From Crocinitomicaceae bacterium (lineage in GTDB: Bacteria > Bacteroidota > Bacteroidia > Flavobacteriales_D > Crocinitomicaceae): a DNA stretch of 64,000 nt. Made by a program: the position numbers and the translations under genes. Location: assembly GCA_029252405.1 (NCBI GenBank), contig JAQXBM010000064.1, positions 62,001-126,000 on the forward strand. Direction: 5' to 3'. The notes beneath the pieces are model-generated. The model was not told the DNA's origin, did no database searches, and saw only the letters and a program-made list of their open reading frames with translations. Shown one piece after another: positions 1-8,199 of the stretch (the stretch's first letter is position 1; the number at the start of each line of letters is the position of its first letter).

Positions 1-384
1 CTCCATTGCAGAGATGATGATTTCGTCTCCTTCGGAGAACATCTCTCCCAAACTACTTGCCACTAAATTGATAGAATCAGTTGTGCCTTTTGTGAATAGC
101 ACTTCTTCTGATAGCGGAGCATTAATGTATTGCTGAATGATTTTTCGAGCGTCTTCGTACTGCGTCGTTGCCAGTTGACTCAAATAGTGCACGCCTCGGT
201 GAATGTTGGCGTTATTATCCGTGTAATATTCGGAAATCGCGTCAATAACGACTTGTGGTTTTTGAGAAGTCGCGCCATTATCGAAGTAGACTAAATCCTT
301 GCCATTCACCTGTCGATGAAGCGTTGGGAACTCTTTTCGAATGCGACTAACGTCAAAAGGAATCGTAATACCGTCTGTTATCAT
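1..384 (-). CDS. sufS: Cysteine desulfurase SufS-type, N-terminal part (runs off window)
   Basis: The first 128 residues of a fold-type I PLP enzyme are visible. By family knowledge it removes sulfur from cysteine for Fe-S cluster assembly in the cytoplasm. The conserved SufS stretch YFDNGATSQKP lies at about residues 28-38, followed by NANIHRGVHYLS and FTKGTTDSINLVA, all typical of the SufS/CsdA group rather than IscS. The catalytic lysine and cysteine lie beyond the left edge. The start at 384 is chosen because a TATCTTTG promoter box ends 4 nt upstream. A kynureninase-like class V aminotransferase is a less likely alternative. Confidence 0.9.
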   Translation of the reverse strand, partial: MITDGITIPFDVSRIRKEFPTLHRQVNGKDLVYFDNGATSQKPQVVIDAISEYYTDNNANIHRGVHYLSQLATTQYEDARKIIQQYINAPLSEEVLFTKGTTDSINLVASSLGEMFSEGDEIIISAME

Positions 385-388
385 AGTG

Positions 389-396
389 CAAAGATA
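389..396 (-). promoter_or_regulatory. -7 box TATCTTTG of sufS
   Basis: On the minus strand TATCTTTG matches the Bacteroidota TAnnTTTG box exactly and stands 4 nt before the sufS ATG. Transcription would begin at or next to the start codon, giving a leaderless mRNA. I see no good TTG box at the expected 19-nt distance. Confidence 0.65.
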
Positions 397-490
397 CGCA
401 AAACCTTTATTTAGAACGATTCTATGTTGGTAATTTGAGTTACATAGTTATCGAAAATTAACAGATGTTCGATTGAGGATATTTGGAATC

Positions 491-522
491 AAAAAAAGGC
501 GCTCAATTTCTTGGCACCTTTT
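491..522 (-). terminator. Rho-independent terminator of the EF-hand gene
   Basis: Read on the minus strand, arms AAAAGGTGC and GCGCCTTTT pair over 9 bp with one G-U pair around an 11-nt loop, followed by a T run. It lies about 25 nt after the stop codon of the EF-hand gene. Confidence 0.75.
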
Positions 523-546
523 CTTTGTTATTGCTGTTAAAACGGA

Positions 547-1137
547 TTATTTCACAGCTTTCCCATTTTTATTTTCGCGCTTTTCTTGTTTGCGTTGCTT
601 GGCGTTTTCGAATTCAGTTTTATCAATAAAACCGTCTTCGTTTTCATCAAGCTTAGAGAATTTCTTGTCTAGATCCATTGGTTTACGGTTCTCTGCTTTC
701 TCTTTGCGCTTCGCTTCCATGTCTTCTTTGTGAGCGGTAAATTCTTCCTTGGTAATGATTCCGTCTGAATCGCCGTCCATTTTTTCAAAGTGCTTCTTGC
801 CGTTTTTCTCGCGATGTTCTGCAGCTTTTTCTGCTTTCTTTTCACGTGCTTGATCAAATTCTGCTTGGTCAATTTTACCATCAGCGTTCGCATCGAGTTT
901 TGAAAATTTCTTGTCCGCGTCCATCGGCTTTCGGTTTTCGTGCTTCTCTTTGCGCTTAGCTTGAGCGGCTTCTATTCCAGTAACGAATTCGTCTTTGCTG
1001 ATTTTTCCGTCAGTGTTAGCGTCCAATTTTTCAAATTTCTTTTCTCCGTTATGACGGTCTTCTTTCTGGTCTTGTGCACTCGCCATTGTTGTTGCTAGCA
1101 ATCCTAATGCAACGAGTCCGATTTGTAAACTTTTCAT
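547..1137 (-). CDS. Secreted EF-hand protein with four calcium-binding loops
   Basis: This 196-residue protein has a signal peptide (about residues 1-21, cut after ASA) and four EF-hand loops: DANTDGKISKDE, DANADGKIDQAE, DGDSDGIITKEE and DENEDGFIDKTE. All keep Asp/Asn at positions 1, 3 and 5, Gly at 6 and Glu at 12, so calcium binding is likely. The loops are separated by very charged Lys/Glu-rich helices. The stretch ENRKPMDxDKKFSKLD occurs twice, so the protein looks like a duplicated two-hand unit. It is expected in the periplasm or outside the cell. It stands alone, with its own terminator. Its role is unknown; calcium buffering or signalling is inference. Confidence 0.88.
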   Translation of the reverse strand: MKSLQIGLVALGLLATTMASAQDQKEDRHNGEKKFEKLDANTDGKISKDEFVTGIEAAQAKRKEKHENRKPMDADKKFSKLDANADGKIDQAEFDQAREKKAEKAAEHREKNGKKHFEKMDGDSDGIITKEEFTAHKEDMEAKRKEKAENRKPMDLDKKFSKLDENEDGFIDKTEFENAKQRKQEKRENKNGKAVK

Positions 1138-1202
1138 GGTTTTAATTTTCTTGTTAATTGTTTCTTACTCTCTTAGATGTGTAGGATCACAAAAGGTTTA
1201 AT

Positions 1203-1943
1203 TCAGACTTCGGTTTTTTTGAAATAAATCAAGAACTCCTTGTTTCCGTCACCTCCAAGTATCGGAGAATCAGTAAGATCAATAAATGTTAAATTGTTCA
1301 ACTTTCCCAGTTGTTTAATGTTCTCAATCACCTTTGGGTAGAGTTTTTTGTCTTTGACGATACCTCCTTTGCCAATATTTTTCTTGCCAACTTCAAATTG
1401 TGGCTTCACAAGTGCGATCACAAATGCACCTGGTTTTAGAAATGAATGGATGAAGGGGAATATTTTCTCCAAAGAGATAAATGACACATCGATTACACAG
1501 CCATCATTCATCTCGGTAATGAGTTTTGGCGTCAATTCACGAACGTGCGTTTTCTCAAGATTGATTGTGCGTTCATCTGAATCTATTCGTTCGTGCAGCT
1601 GTCCAGTTCCCACATCAACACAAAAAACCTTGGAAGCTTCTTTCGATAAAAGGACTTCGGTAAAGCCTCCAGTTGAGGCACCGATATCCATGAAAGTTCC
1701 ACCTTTTATGGTCGGATTCCATTTGTCAAGCGCAGCTAACAATTTAATCGCCCCTCGAGAAACCCAAGGAATTTCCTCTGCCAGCATTTCTATTTCACAG
1801 TCTATCGGAAATCGTTTTCCTGTTTTGGTCACGAGTTTGCCATTCACTAAAACACCTGTTTCACGAATGATCTTTTCCGCTCGAACTCGCGTTGTCACAA
1901 GTTTTCGTTGAATTAGAATTTTATCCAGTCGTTCTTCTTCCAT
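1203..1943 (-). CDS. tlyA: TlyA-family rRNA methyltransferase / hemolysin A homolog
   Basis: An N-terminal S4 RNA-binding domain (LDKILIQRKLVTTRVRAEKI, about residues 5-24) is followed by an FtsJ-like methyltransferase domain with the SAM motif FMDIGASTGGFTEVLL. TlyA members methylate ribose 2'-OH groups of 16S and 23S rRNA; some are called hemolysins. The 246-residue length from position 1943 fits the family. I prefer this ATG to one at 2024 because a TATCTTTG box stands 4 nt before it and the extra 27 residues are not family-like. No operon partner is evident; queD diverges from it. Confidence 0.9.
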   Translation of the reverse strand: MEEERLDKILIQRKLVTTRVRAEKIIRETGVLVNGKLVTKTGKRFPIDCEIEMLAEEIPWVSRGAIKLLAALDKWNPTIKGGTFMDIGASTGGFTEVLLSKEASKVFCVDVGTGQLHERIDSDERTINLEKTHVRELTPKLITEMNDGCVIDVSFISLEKIFPFIHSFLKPGAFVIALVKPQFEVGKKNIGKGGIVKDKKLYPKVIENIKQLGKLNNLTFIDLTDSPILGGDGNKEFLIYFKKTEV

Positions 1944-1947
1944 CCGC

Positions 1948-1955
1948 CAAAGATA
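1948..1955 (-). promoter_or_regulatory. -7 box TATCTTTG of tlyA
   Basis: TATCTTTG on the minus strand stands 4 nt before the tlyA ATG. A TTG lies 21 nt further upstream. This implies a leaderless transcript and argues for the start at 1943. Confidence 0.6.
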
Positions 1956-2079
1956 GAAAGACCTCTCTAAAAGCTCCAACTCATCGTTGTCACAAAAAAA
2001 ATAGCCCGTTTTAAGGTCTTTCAATCTTTAATTGTTCTCCGCCAAAGGCAGCAGCGAAGCTAATCTTTCAATTCAAGGC

Positions 2080-2107
2080 GTCATCTGATGACTAACAACT
2101 ATATTTG
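2080..2107 (+). promoter_or_regulatory. queD promoter with overlapping 13-bp dyad
   Basis: A -7 box TATATTTG occupies 2100-2107. Just upstream, 2080-2092 is a perfect dyad, GTCATC-T-GATGAC, placed between the expected -33 and -7 elements where a repressor could bind. Regulation is inferred from position only. Confidence 0.45.
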
Positions 2108-2125
2108 CATTTTATTTTTGAGATT

Positions 2126-2557
2126 GTGAAGACAGTTTATATAACAAGGAGAGAGACATTTAACGCCGCGCACAAGCTGTGGCGGGAGGATTGGTCTGAA
2201 GAAAAGAATCAGGAAGTTTTTGGAAAATGCAGTAATCATAACTGGCATGGACATAATTTCACAATTTATGTTACAGTTAAGGGAATTCCCAATCCTGATA
2301 CAGGTTTTGTAATAAATTTGAAAGATCTCAGTCAAATAATAAAGAACGAGGTTATCGAACCGCTCGATCATAGAAATTTGAACTTGGATGTTCCATTCTT
2401 AAGAGGAGTGTTAGCATCAACGGAAAACGTGGTCATTGCTGTTTGGGATCGAATGAAAGAACCAATTGCGAAAGCGGGCGGTGAACTGTGTAAGATCAAA
2501 TTGGTCGAAACGGAAAATAATTACGTTGAGTACTTCGGAGATAACGAGCCGTTTTAA
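2126..2557 (+). CDS. queD: 6-pyruvoyl-tetrahydropterin synthase / 6-carboxytetrahydropterin synthase family
   Basis: The protein converts 7,8-dihydroneopterin triphosphate, the product of the next gene folE. The product is either 6-carboxy-tetrahydropterin for queuosine (QueD) or 6-pyruvoyl-tetrahydropterin. Visible family features are the zinc ligands in FNAAHKL and HGHNF, the catalytic Cys in GKCSNHNWHGHNF, and the tail LVETENNYVEY. Length is 143 residues, as usual. The start is set to GTG at 2126, because an upstream TTG in the same frame lies inside the -7 box. The Cys-x5-HGH spacing resembles the eukaryotic-type synthase more than E. coli QueD, so the exact product is uncertain. Confidence 0.88.
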   Translation: MKTVYITRRETFNAAHKLWREDWSEEKNQEVFGKCSNHNWHGHNFTIYVTVKGIPNPDTGFVINLKDLSQIIKNEVIEPLDHRNLNLDVPFLRGVLASTENVVIAVWDRMKEPIAKAGGELCKIKLVETENNYVEYFGDNEPF

Positions 2558-2585
2558 TTCGAATCTCAACGGTTAAGGGTCAACT

Positions 2586-3179
2586 ATGGCGAAAGAATTT
2601 AAATACAATGATCAACTTACGGATAGCTTGAAAGGGCATTACGAAGAAGTGATCAAGGGAATTGGTGAAGATCCAAATCGTGAAGGCTTGCTCAAAACCC
2701 CTGAGCGTGTGGCTAAGGCGATGCAGTTTTTGACGAAAGGATACGATCAAGATCCCGATGAAATAGTGCAACAAGCAATCTTCCATGAGGAATATTCTGA
2801 AATGGTGATTGTGAAAGACATTGAATTGTATTCTTTGTGCGAGCACCACATGTTGCCATTTTTTGGGAAAGCGCACGTCGCGTATATTCCAAATGGAAAA
2901 ATTGTTGGGTTGAGTAAAATTCCACGTGTTGTGGATGCTTACGCACGCAGACTACAAGTTCAAGAGCGTCTTACGATTGAGGTACGTGATTGTATCCAAC
3001 GAACGCTTAACCCGAAAGGTGTAGCTGTTGTGATCGAAGCTGAGCACATGTGCATGCAAATGCGTGGAGTTCAGAAACAAAATTCATCAACGACCTCAAG
3101 TGCGTTTACAGGATTGTTCATGACGAACGATTCGACGCGAAAAGAATTTATTAACTTAGTACAAGCAAAATTACATTAG
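2586..3179 (+). CDS. folE: GTP cyclohydrolase I
   Basis: It converts GTP to 7,8-dihydroneopterin triphosphate, the entry step to folate, biopterin and queuosine. The 197-residue protein carries the zinc and active-site motifs [29 protein letters not shown] and [14 protein letters not shown] with the expected Cys and His residues. It follows queD by 28 nt and precedes the Bax-inhibitor gene by 1 nt, so the three probably form one transcript. Coupling to queD puts substrate supply beside the next enzyme. Confidence 0.96.
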   Translation: MAKEFKYNDQLTDSLKGHYEEVIKGIGEDPNREGLLKTPERVAKAMQFLTKGYDQDPDEIVQQAIFHEEYSEMVIVKDIELYSLCEHHMLPFFGKAHVAYIPNGKIVGLSKIPRVVDAYARRLQVQERLTIEVRDCIQRTLNPKGVAVVIEAEHMCMQMRGVQKQNSSTTSSAFTGLFMTNDSTRKEFINLVQAKLH

Positions 3180-3180
3180 G

Positions 3181-3897
3181 ATGAATCAAATTATAGATCA
3201 AGATCAAAGCTTTTCTCAAGAATTGAGTAGAGACTTTTTTAAGAGCGTTTACGGATACATGTTTGGTGCTCTGGCCGTTTCTGGAATTATTGCATATTTG
3301 GCGGGAACTGAGGAGTTTGTATTTAAATATTTTTACACTCTTACCGAAAGAGGAGCGACTGTAAATATGTTGTTTTACGTGGTGATGTTTGCACCAGTTG
3401 GCTTGGCTCTGTTGATTCAAATGGGCTACAGAAGACTTTCCATGGGCGTGTTGCTGTTGGCGTTTTTGGCCTATTCAGTTCTAATTGGACTTACCTTTAG
3501 TGTTATTTTATTGCATTATTCTGGACAATCAATTGCAGTCACATTTTTCATCACTGCTGGAGCTTTTGGAGCGATGGCTGTTCTTGGATATACTACTAAA
3601 ACAGACCTCACGAAAATGGGAAGCCTGCTTTACATGGTCTTCATTGGGATGTTCATTGCGAGCATCGCGAACTTTTTTATTGGAAGCGGACCACTTGATT
3701 ACGTGATTTCAATATTAGGAGTCTTCGTTTTTACAGGATTGACGGCGTATTATATGCAGCGATTGAAAAGCCAATCACAGGATGTGTCACTTTCTGGGGT
3801 TGAAAGAAGTAAATTAGCCTTAGTTGGAGGATTACTTCTTTATATCATGTTTGTAAACTTGTTCTTATCACTTCTTCGATTATTAGGAAACGACTAA
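3181..3897 (+). CDS. Bax inhibitor-1 / YccA family membrane protein
   Basis: This 238-residue inner-membrane protein has seven predicted helices, at about residues 22-42, 61-83, 88-111, 117-137, 149-168, 174-193 and 212-236. That matches the BI-1/YbhL/YccA family, whose members act as pH-sensitive calcium leaks or as FtsH modulators. It begins 1 nt after folE and is followed by a strong terminator, so it is last in the operon. No functional link to pterin synthesis is known to me. Confidence 0.9.
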   Translation: MNQIIDQDQSFSQELSRDFFKSVYGYMFGALAVSGIIAYLAGTEEFVFKYFYTLTERGATVNMLFYVVMFAPVGLALLIQMGYRRLSMGVLLLAFLAYSVLIGLTFSVILLHYSGQSIAVTFFITAGAFGAMAVLGYTTKTDLTKMGSLLYMVFIGMFIASIANFFIGSGPLDYVISILGVFVFTGLTAYYMQRLKSQSQDVSLSGVERSKLALVGGLLLYIMFVNLFLSLLRLLGND

Positions 3898-3916
3898 GAA
3901 AACAGCAAAATATATT

Positions 3917-3949
3917 AAAATGCAGGTCAGTTTGATCTGCATTTTTTTT
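3917..3949 (+). terminator. Rho-independent terminator of the queD-folE-BI-1 operon
   Basis: Arms AAAATGCAG and CTGCATTTT (9 bp) enclose an 11-nt loop and run into a tract of eight T, 20 nt after the stop codon. Confidence 0.9.
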
Positions 3950-4069
3950 GTTTTCAATAGCGAGTTACTACTTGAAATCAACCTAACATTTTTTAACATA
4001 GCGGATAAAATTCCTCGTGAATTATTGATTAACTTTTAGCTGAATCAAACTAGAAAAGAAGAAATATAT

Positions 4070-4774
4070 ATGAGTTATTTACCATTGATGATAGCCGGGT
4101 TAGTGTTTATGCTAATCGGCTGGTTGGTCAGTTCAAAGTTGAAGCGAACCTTTGCGAAATACAGCAAGATTCCATCTCAGCGCGGACTCACTGGCAAAGA
4201 AATCGCCGAGCAAATGTTGAAGCATTATGGAATCTACGATGTAAAGGTGATTTCAGTGAAAGGTCAACTGACCGATCATTACAATCCAATAAATAAAACA
4301 GTTAATTTATCTGAATCCGTTTACAATCAGCGTAATGCCTCTGCAGCTGCAGTTGCTGCTCACGAGTGTGGACATGCTGTTCAGCACGACACGGCTTACC
4401 GTTGGTTGGGAATCAGATCGAAGTTAGTTCCCGTTCAAAACATCTCAGCACGAGTTCTCCAAATTCTGATGATTGCTCTGATGTTCGGAGGAGCAACACT
4501 ATATGCCGTTTTCCCTGTGGAGCTAGTCTTGTGGATTATGGTAGCGGGATACGGAGCAATGGCATTATTCGCTGTTGTGACCTTGCCTGTAGAATTTGAT
4601 GCTTCCAAAAGGGCGCTCGCGTGGATCAAAGACAGTGGAACAGCAACCGTTGGAGAATATGAAATGTCAAAGGATGCACTGAAATGGGCAGCCATGACTT
4701 ACGTCGTTGCAGCATTAGCGGCTATTACGTCATTAGTTCTTGTGTTAATGCAATTGCTAGCAAGGAGAGACTAG
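4070..4774 (+). CDS. Membrane zinc metallopeptidase (Zn_peptidase_2, YugP-like)
   Basis: The protein has 234 residues with an N-terminal helix (about 4-21) and the zinc motif AAHECGHAVQH near residues 96-106. The HExxH glutamate and histidines are intact. Two or three more helices follow (about 125-165 and 205-230). The segment LPVEFDASKRAL supplies the likely third zinc ligand region (EFDAS). It matches the YugP-like integral-membrane peptidases of unknown substrate. It has its own upstream region of about 120 nt and ends 1 nt before the convergent GH3 gene. Confidence 0.88.
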   Translation: MSYLPLMIAGLVFMLIGWLVSSKLKRTFAKYSKIPSQRGLTGKEIAEQMLKHYGIYDVKVISVKGQLTDHYNPINKTVNLSESVYNQRNASAAAVAAHECGHAVQHDTAYRWLGIRSKLVPVQNISARVLQILMIALMFGGATLYAVFPVELVLWIMVAGYGAMALFAVVTLPVEFDASKRALAWIKDSGTATVGEYEMSKDALKWAAMTYVVAALAAITSLVLVLMQLLARRD

Positions 4775-4775
4775 A

Positions 4776-6290
4776 TTAGTCTTCCTCCAAATGCTGCTGC
4801 CATAGGTTGTTCTGCTCTTTCGTGAGCACGTGTGGGAACTTATTTTGACTTCCGATTTTACCGCATTTATGAAGAAATTCGTAGAAGGACTTCGTTGGAA
4901 GTACGCGAATTTTAGGTGACTTTAAAAGATGATCGCGAACAGTTTCATAGTCATCGTTGAGTTGCATCAATATGTCATCGAGTTCAGCGGCTCCTTTTGC
5001 TTCGTCGAATAGGGTGTTTGCTCCAATGTACCAGTTGTGACGTTTGTTCTCTTTGTCAGAAAAGACCGTAAATTCCTCAATCGAGACGTTCATTTGATTC
5101 GACAACAATTCCATTGTATTGATCAGGTTCGAGTCGGAAAGATGCTCTCCATATGTATTCAAATGGAAGGAAATTCTACCCGTTACTCGGATGGTTCTGG
5201 ATCGAACATCACAGAATTCGATGGTATCACCAAGTGAGTATCGCCATAGTCCAGCGCAAGTTGAGATAACCATGGCGTAGGTCGTCCATTCTTTGACTTG
5301 ATCGATAGTGAGTGTTGGAATTGGTAAGTGCTCGTCCGAGTCTAATAATGGAAAATGTTTCTCTTCTACGAATTCAAAGAATACTCCATTCGAAAGCATC
5401 AGCTGCATTCCACTTTTCAAAAAATCGCGCTGATATGCAAAATACCCTTCGCTTGCCAGATAAGTGTTCTGATACACCATGGATTTTCCAAAGAGCGTTT
5501 CGAATTTATCTTGATATGGCTTGAGAAAAATCCCTCCATGTATGTACAACTTCAGATCTGGCCAGATATCATGAATGGTTTCTAGTTTGTAGTGATCGAT
5601 GATGCGCTCAAGAAGTTGTGAAACCCAAGATGGCACTCCTGCAATTGCTCCAATATTCCAGTTAGGCGCATCGGCAACTATTGCTGCCACTTTTTCATCC
5701 CAATTTTTGATTTTCGCGATGCGTTTCGACGGTTTGATAAATGGAGATAGGATAAAGGATTTGTTCTTGGCTAAAATTCCACTTAGATCACCATTAAAGG
5801 ATTTGTTGACCTTCTTCAAATCAGTTGAACCGCCAACAATTAGTAAGTTCGATTTGTAAAAGGAAGGAGGTAGCTGTAAGTCGTATATGCCGTTTAATTG
5901 CTGAATGGTCGCTTTCTGGAATTTCTTAATCATCTTCTCGGATACAGGTATTTTTTTACTTGATCCTGCTGTTGTACCTGAAGAAAGCGCGAAATAGTGT
6001 GGTTTTCCAGTCCATGTGACATTCTTTTCTCCATTAATCGAACGGTGTAACCACTTTTCGTGATACCGTTCGTAATTTGTAATCGGTACGATGTCTTTAA
6101 AACGATCAGTAAAATCAACGTCATGCATGATCTGCGCAAAATTGTGCGCTTCTCCAAAAGCTGTGCTGCGCGCTTTCTTGATCAATTTGTAAAGAGTCCT
6201 CTTTTGTGTATTTTCAGGATCCACTTTGCTCGGAGCGCTTGGAGATCCAATGCGCGTGCTTTCTTTCAATATGTTTCCTATCAATTCCAT
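4776..6290 (-). CDS. GH3 auxin-responsive promoter family protein (acyl-adenylate ligase), copy 1
   Basis: This is a member of the GH3 branch of the adenylate-forming (ANL-like) superfamily, which in plants joins amino acids to carboxylic acids; bacterial substrates are unknown. Family features are the ATP-binding motif ALSSGTTAGSSKKIPV, then GVPSWVSQLLERI, TYLASEGYFAYQ and the hinge region VTGRISFHLNTYGEHLSD. From position 6290 the length is 504 residues. A start at 6326 is possible but lies upstream of the nearest promoter-like TACTTTCG. It is the divergent paralog of the gene at 6656, so the locus looks like an old duplication. Confidence 0.88.
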   Translation of the reverse strand: MELIGNILKESTRIGSPSAPSKVDPENTQKRTLYKLIKKARSTAFGEAHNFAQIMHDVDFTDRFKDIVPITNYERYHEKWLHRSINGEKNVTWTGKPHYFALSSGTTAGSSKKIPVSEKMIKKFQKATIQQLNGIYDLQLPPSFYKSNLLIVGGSTDLKKVNKSFNGDLSGILAKNKSFILSPFIKPSKRIAKIKNWDEKVAAIVADAPNWNIGAIAGVPSWVSQLLERIIDHYKLETIHDIWPDLKLYIHGGIFLKPYQDKFETLFGKSMVYQNTYLASEGYFAYQRDFLKSGMQLMLSNGVFFEFVEEKHFPLLDSDEHLPIPTLTIDQVKEWTTYAMVISTCAGLWRYSLGDTIEFCDVRSRTIRVTGRISFHLNTYGEHLSDSNLINTMELLSNQMNVSIEEFTVFSDKENKRHNWYIGANTLFDEAKGAAELDDILMQLNDDYETVRDHLLKSPKIRVLPTKSFYEFLHKCGKIGSQNKFPHVLTKEQNNLWQQHLEED

Positions 6291-6424
6291 GTGGTTTCGT
6301 TTTACATAACGAAAGTACTTGAACACTATGGCTTGAATCGTAATTTGAGGTTATTCAACTGTTGTTTTTGGGTTAAGCGAAAGTGAAAATCGATAAGAAT
6401 TTCTTCATGCAGATTTTTTGTTCA

Positions 6425-6459
6425 TTTGAAGACCTACCAAAATATTTTTTCTACCTTTG
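6425..6459 (+). promoter_or_regulatory. Promoter of the 32-residue membrane protein gene
   Basis: TTTG at 6425-6428 and TACCTTTG at 6452-6459 are separated by 23 nt, at the upper end of Bacteroidota spacing. The start codon follows 16 nt after the -7 box. Confidence 0.6.
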
Positions 6460-6475
6460 AAAAAAACAAAAGATC

Positions 6476-6574
6476 ATGTCGGATAATTTTTTTGAAAGTT
6501 CAACAGCAGCAGTAGGAACGATTGTAACAATTGTATTGTTAGCAGTAGTATTTGGAATCGTTTTCTTCGGATAG
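6476..6574 (+). CDS. Single-helix small membrane protein, 32 residues
   Basis: I read a 33-codon gene starting MSDNFFESSTAAV, followed by one hydrophobic helix of about 18 residues and ending FFG. An acidic, polar N-terminus before the helix is consistent with a bitopic small protein. It has its own Bacteroidota-type promoter 16 nt upstream and a strong hairpin terminator 22 nt downstream, which argues strongly for a real monocistronic gene. It lies between two divergent GH3 paralogs. I do not recognise it; it may regulate or anchor a partner in the inner membrane, which is inference. Confidence 0.65.
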   Translation: MSDNFFESSTAAVGTIVTIVLLAVVFGIVFFG

Positions 6575-6596
6575 AATTTCATCTTTTTAAGATATT

Positions 6597-6634
6597 ATCC
6601 TGTCATTCCCTTCGGGAAGATGGGATTTTTTTTT
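6597..6634 (+). terminator. Strong UUCG-loop terminator after the small membrane protein
   Basis: TTCCC-TTCG-GGGAA forms a perfect inner stem with an ultra-stable UUCG loop. It is extended by eight more pairs (two G-U) after one bulged A, and followed by nine T. Confidence 0.88.
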
Positions 6635-6655
6635 GCCTAATTTCAAAACAAATCA

Positions 6656-8188
6656 ATGCCTTTTAATTCCATTTTTGCCTGGATGATGAAGAAGCGAATC
6701 CATCAGATTGATTTGTTTCGAAAATACCCTTTGGAGGTTCAGGAAGAACTCTTAGGTCGTTTGATGATCGCAGGGAGTAAGTCCGTTTATGGAGCAGTCC
6801 ACGATTTTTCCATGATTAAAACCTACGATCAATTCAGGTCGAAGGTGCCACTCCAAGAATACGAAGATGTCAAGCCATGGATTGATCGTTTGATGGCTGG
6901 CGAGCAAAATCTACTCTGGAATACAGAAACGAAATGGTTCGCAAAATCTTCTGGAACGATGGGCGCAAGGAGTAAGTTCATTCCGGTTACTAAAGAGTCG
7001 CTTGAAGGTTGTCATTACAAAGGAGGAAAAGATCTCCTGGCCATGTATTACGACAATCATCCTAAGAGAAAACTATATAAAGGAAAACACTTGATTATTG
7101 GCGGAAGTGCTGAAATCAATCATTTGAGTGCCGATTCCTATTTTGGAGATTTGTCGGCGATAATTGTGAAGAATTTGCCATGGTGGTGTGAAATCCGACG
7201 AACACCTGCAAAGGAAATCGCGTTGATGACCGAATGGACGGAGAAGATTGAAAAAATGGCGCATTCGACCATTAATGAAGATGTTTACATCATTGCTGGA
7301 GTTCCAAGTTGGACAATGGTGCTTGCTAATCGCGTATTGGAAATCACGGGGAAATCGAACTTAAAAGAAGTTTGGCCGAACCTGGAATTATTCATGCACG
7401 GTGGAGTTAGCTTCGAACCGTATCGCGATCACTTCAAAAAATTGATTCCAGATCCTTCGATGAATTATGTGGAAACATACAATGCTTCGGAAGGGTTTTT
7501 CGGGATTCAGGATCAGGTCAATTCTGATGAAATGCTCCTTATGTTGGATTATGGGATATTCTTTGAGTTTATTCCAATGAGCGACTTCAAAGGAACGGAA
7601 TCGACCAATGTGATTTCTATTTCCGAAGCTGAACTGGATATAAATTATGCGATTGTCGTTTCAACAAATGCGGGATTATGGCGTTATATCCTAGGAGATA
7701 CGATCAAGTTTACGTCTTTGCATCCATTCAGATTTAAGATTACAGGTCGCACAAAGAGTTACATTAACACCTTTGGTGAGGAAGTAATTGAAGAGAACGC
7801 GACTGCTGCAATTGCCGAAGCGAGTAGAAGAACGAACGCTGTCGTGCGTGAGTTCACGGCTTGTCCTGTTTACATGAATGATGCAGAGCAGGGAGCGCAC
7901 GAGTGGTGCATTGAATTTGTCAAGTTTCCAGATGAAATGGAACGTTTTGTCGTGATTTTAGACGAGAAGTTGCGCGCTATTAATTCTGATTATGATGCCA
8001 AGCGATACAACAACTTGGTCTTGTTAGAGCCGAAGATCCATGCCGTGGTCAAGGGGACTTTTGATCGCTGGTTGGAATCCATTGGAAAACTAGGAGGTCA
8101 GAACAAAGTACCGAGATTGTCAAATAACCGTGTTATCTTGGAACAGATATTGCATTTGACAGAACAGAACGATTCAGTGAAATCGTAG
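6656..8188 (+). CDS. GH3 auxin-responsive promoter family protein (acyl-adenylate ligase), copy 2
   Basis: This 510-residue paralog of the gene at 4776-6290 shares the same order of motifs: AKSSGTMGARSKFIPV (ATP-binding), AGVPSWTMVLANRVLE, YNASEGFFGIQ and ITGRTKSYINTFGEEV. Both copies keep the motifs, so both probably adenylate a carboxylic acid and transfer it to an amine or thiol. The substrate cannot be told from sequence. It starts 21 nt after the terminator of the small gene and is followed 11 nt later by a secreted protein that may be co-transcribed. Confidence 0.88.
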   Translation: MPFNSIFAWMMKKRIHQIDLFRKYPLEVQEELLGRLMIAGSKSVYGAVHDFSMIKTYDQFRSKVPLQEYEDVKPWIDRLMAGEQNLLWNTETKWFAKSSGTMGARSKFIPVTKESLEGCHYKGGKDLLAMYYDNHPKRKLYKGKHLIIGGSAEINHLSADSYFGDLSAIIVKNLPWWCEIRRTPAKEIALMTEWTEKIEKMAHSTINEDVYIIAGVPSWTMVLANRVLEITGKSNLKEVWPNLELFMHGGVSFEPYRDHFKKLIPDPSMNYVETYNASEGFFGIQDQVNSDEMLLMLDYGIFFEFIPMSDFKGTESTNVISISEAELDINYAIVVSTNAGLWRYILGDTIKFTSLHPFRFKITGRTKSYINTFGEEVIEENATAAIAEASRRTNAVVREFTACPVYMNDAEQGAHEWCIEFVKFPDEMERFVVILDEKLRAINSDYDAKRYNNLVLLEPKIHAVVKGTFDRWLESIGKLGGQNKVPRLSNNRVILEQILHLTEQNDSVKS

Positions 8189-8199
8189 AATAGATTGAA

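Noticed and set aside
1348-1911. Plus-strand frame opposite tlyA
   Set aside because: It lies wholly within tlyA on the other strand and shows no family motif.
3980-3987. AACCTAAC, complementary to the TTAGG run of the small RNAs, upstream of the zinc peptidase gene
   Set aside because: An 8-nt match is expected about once by chance in a window of this size.
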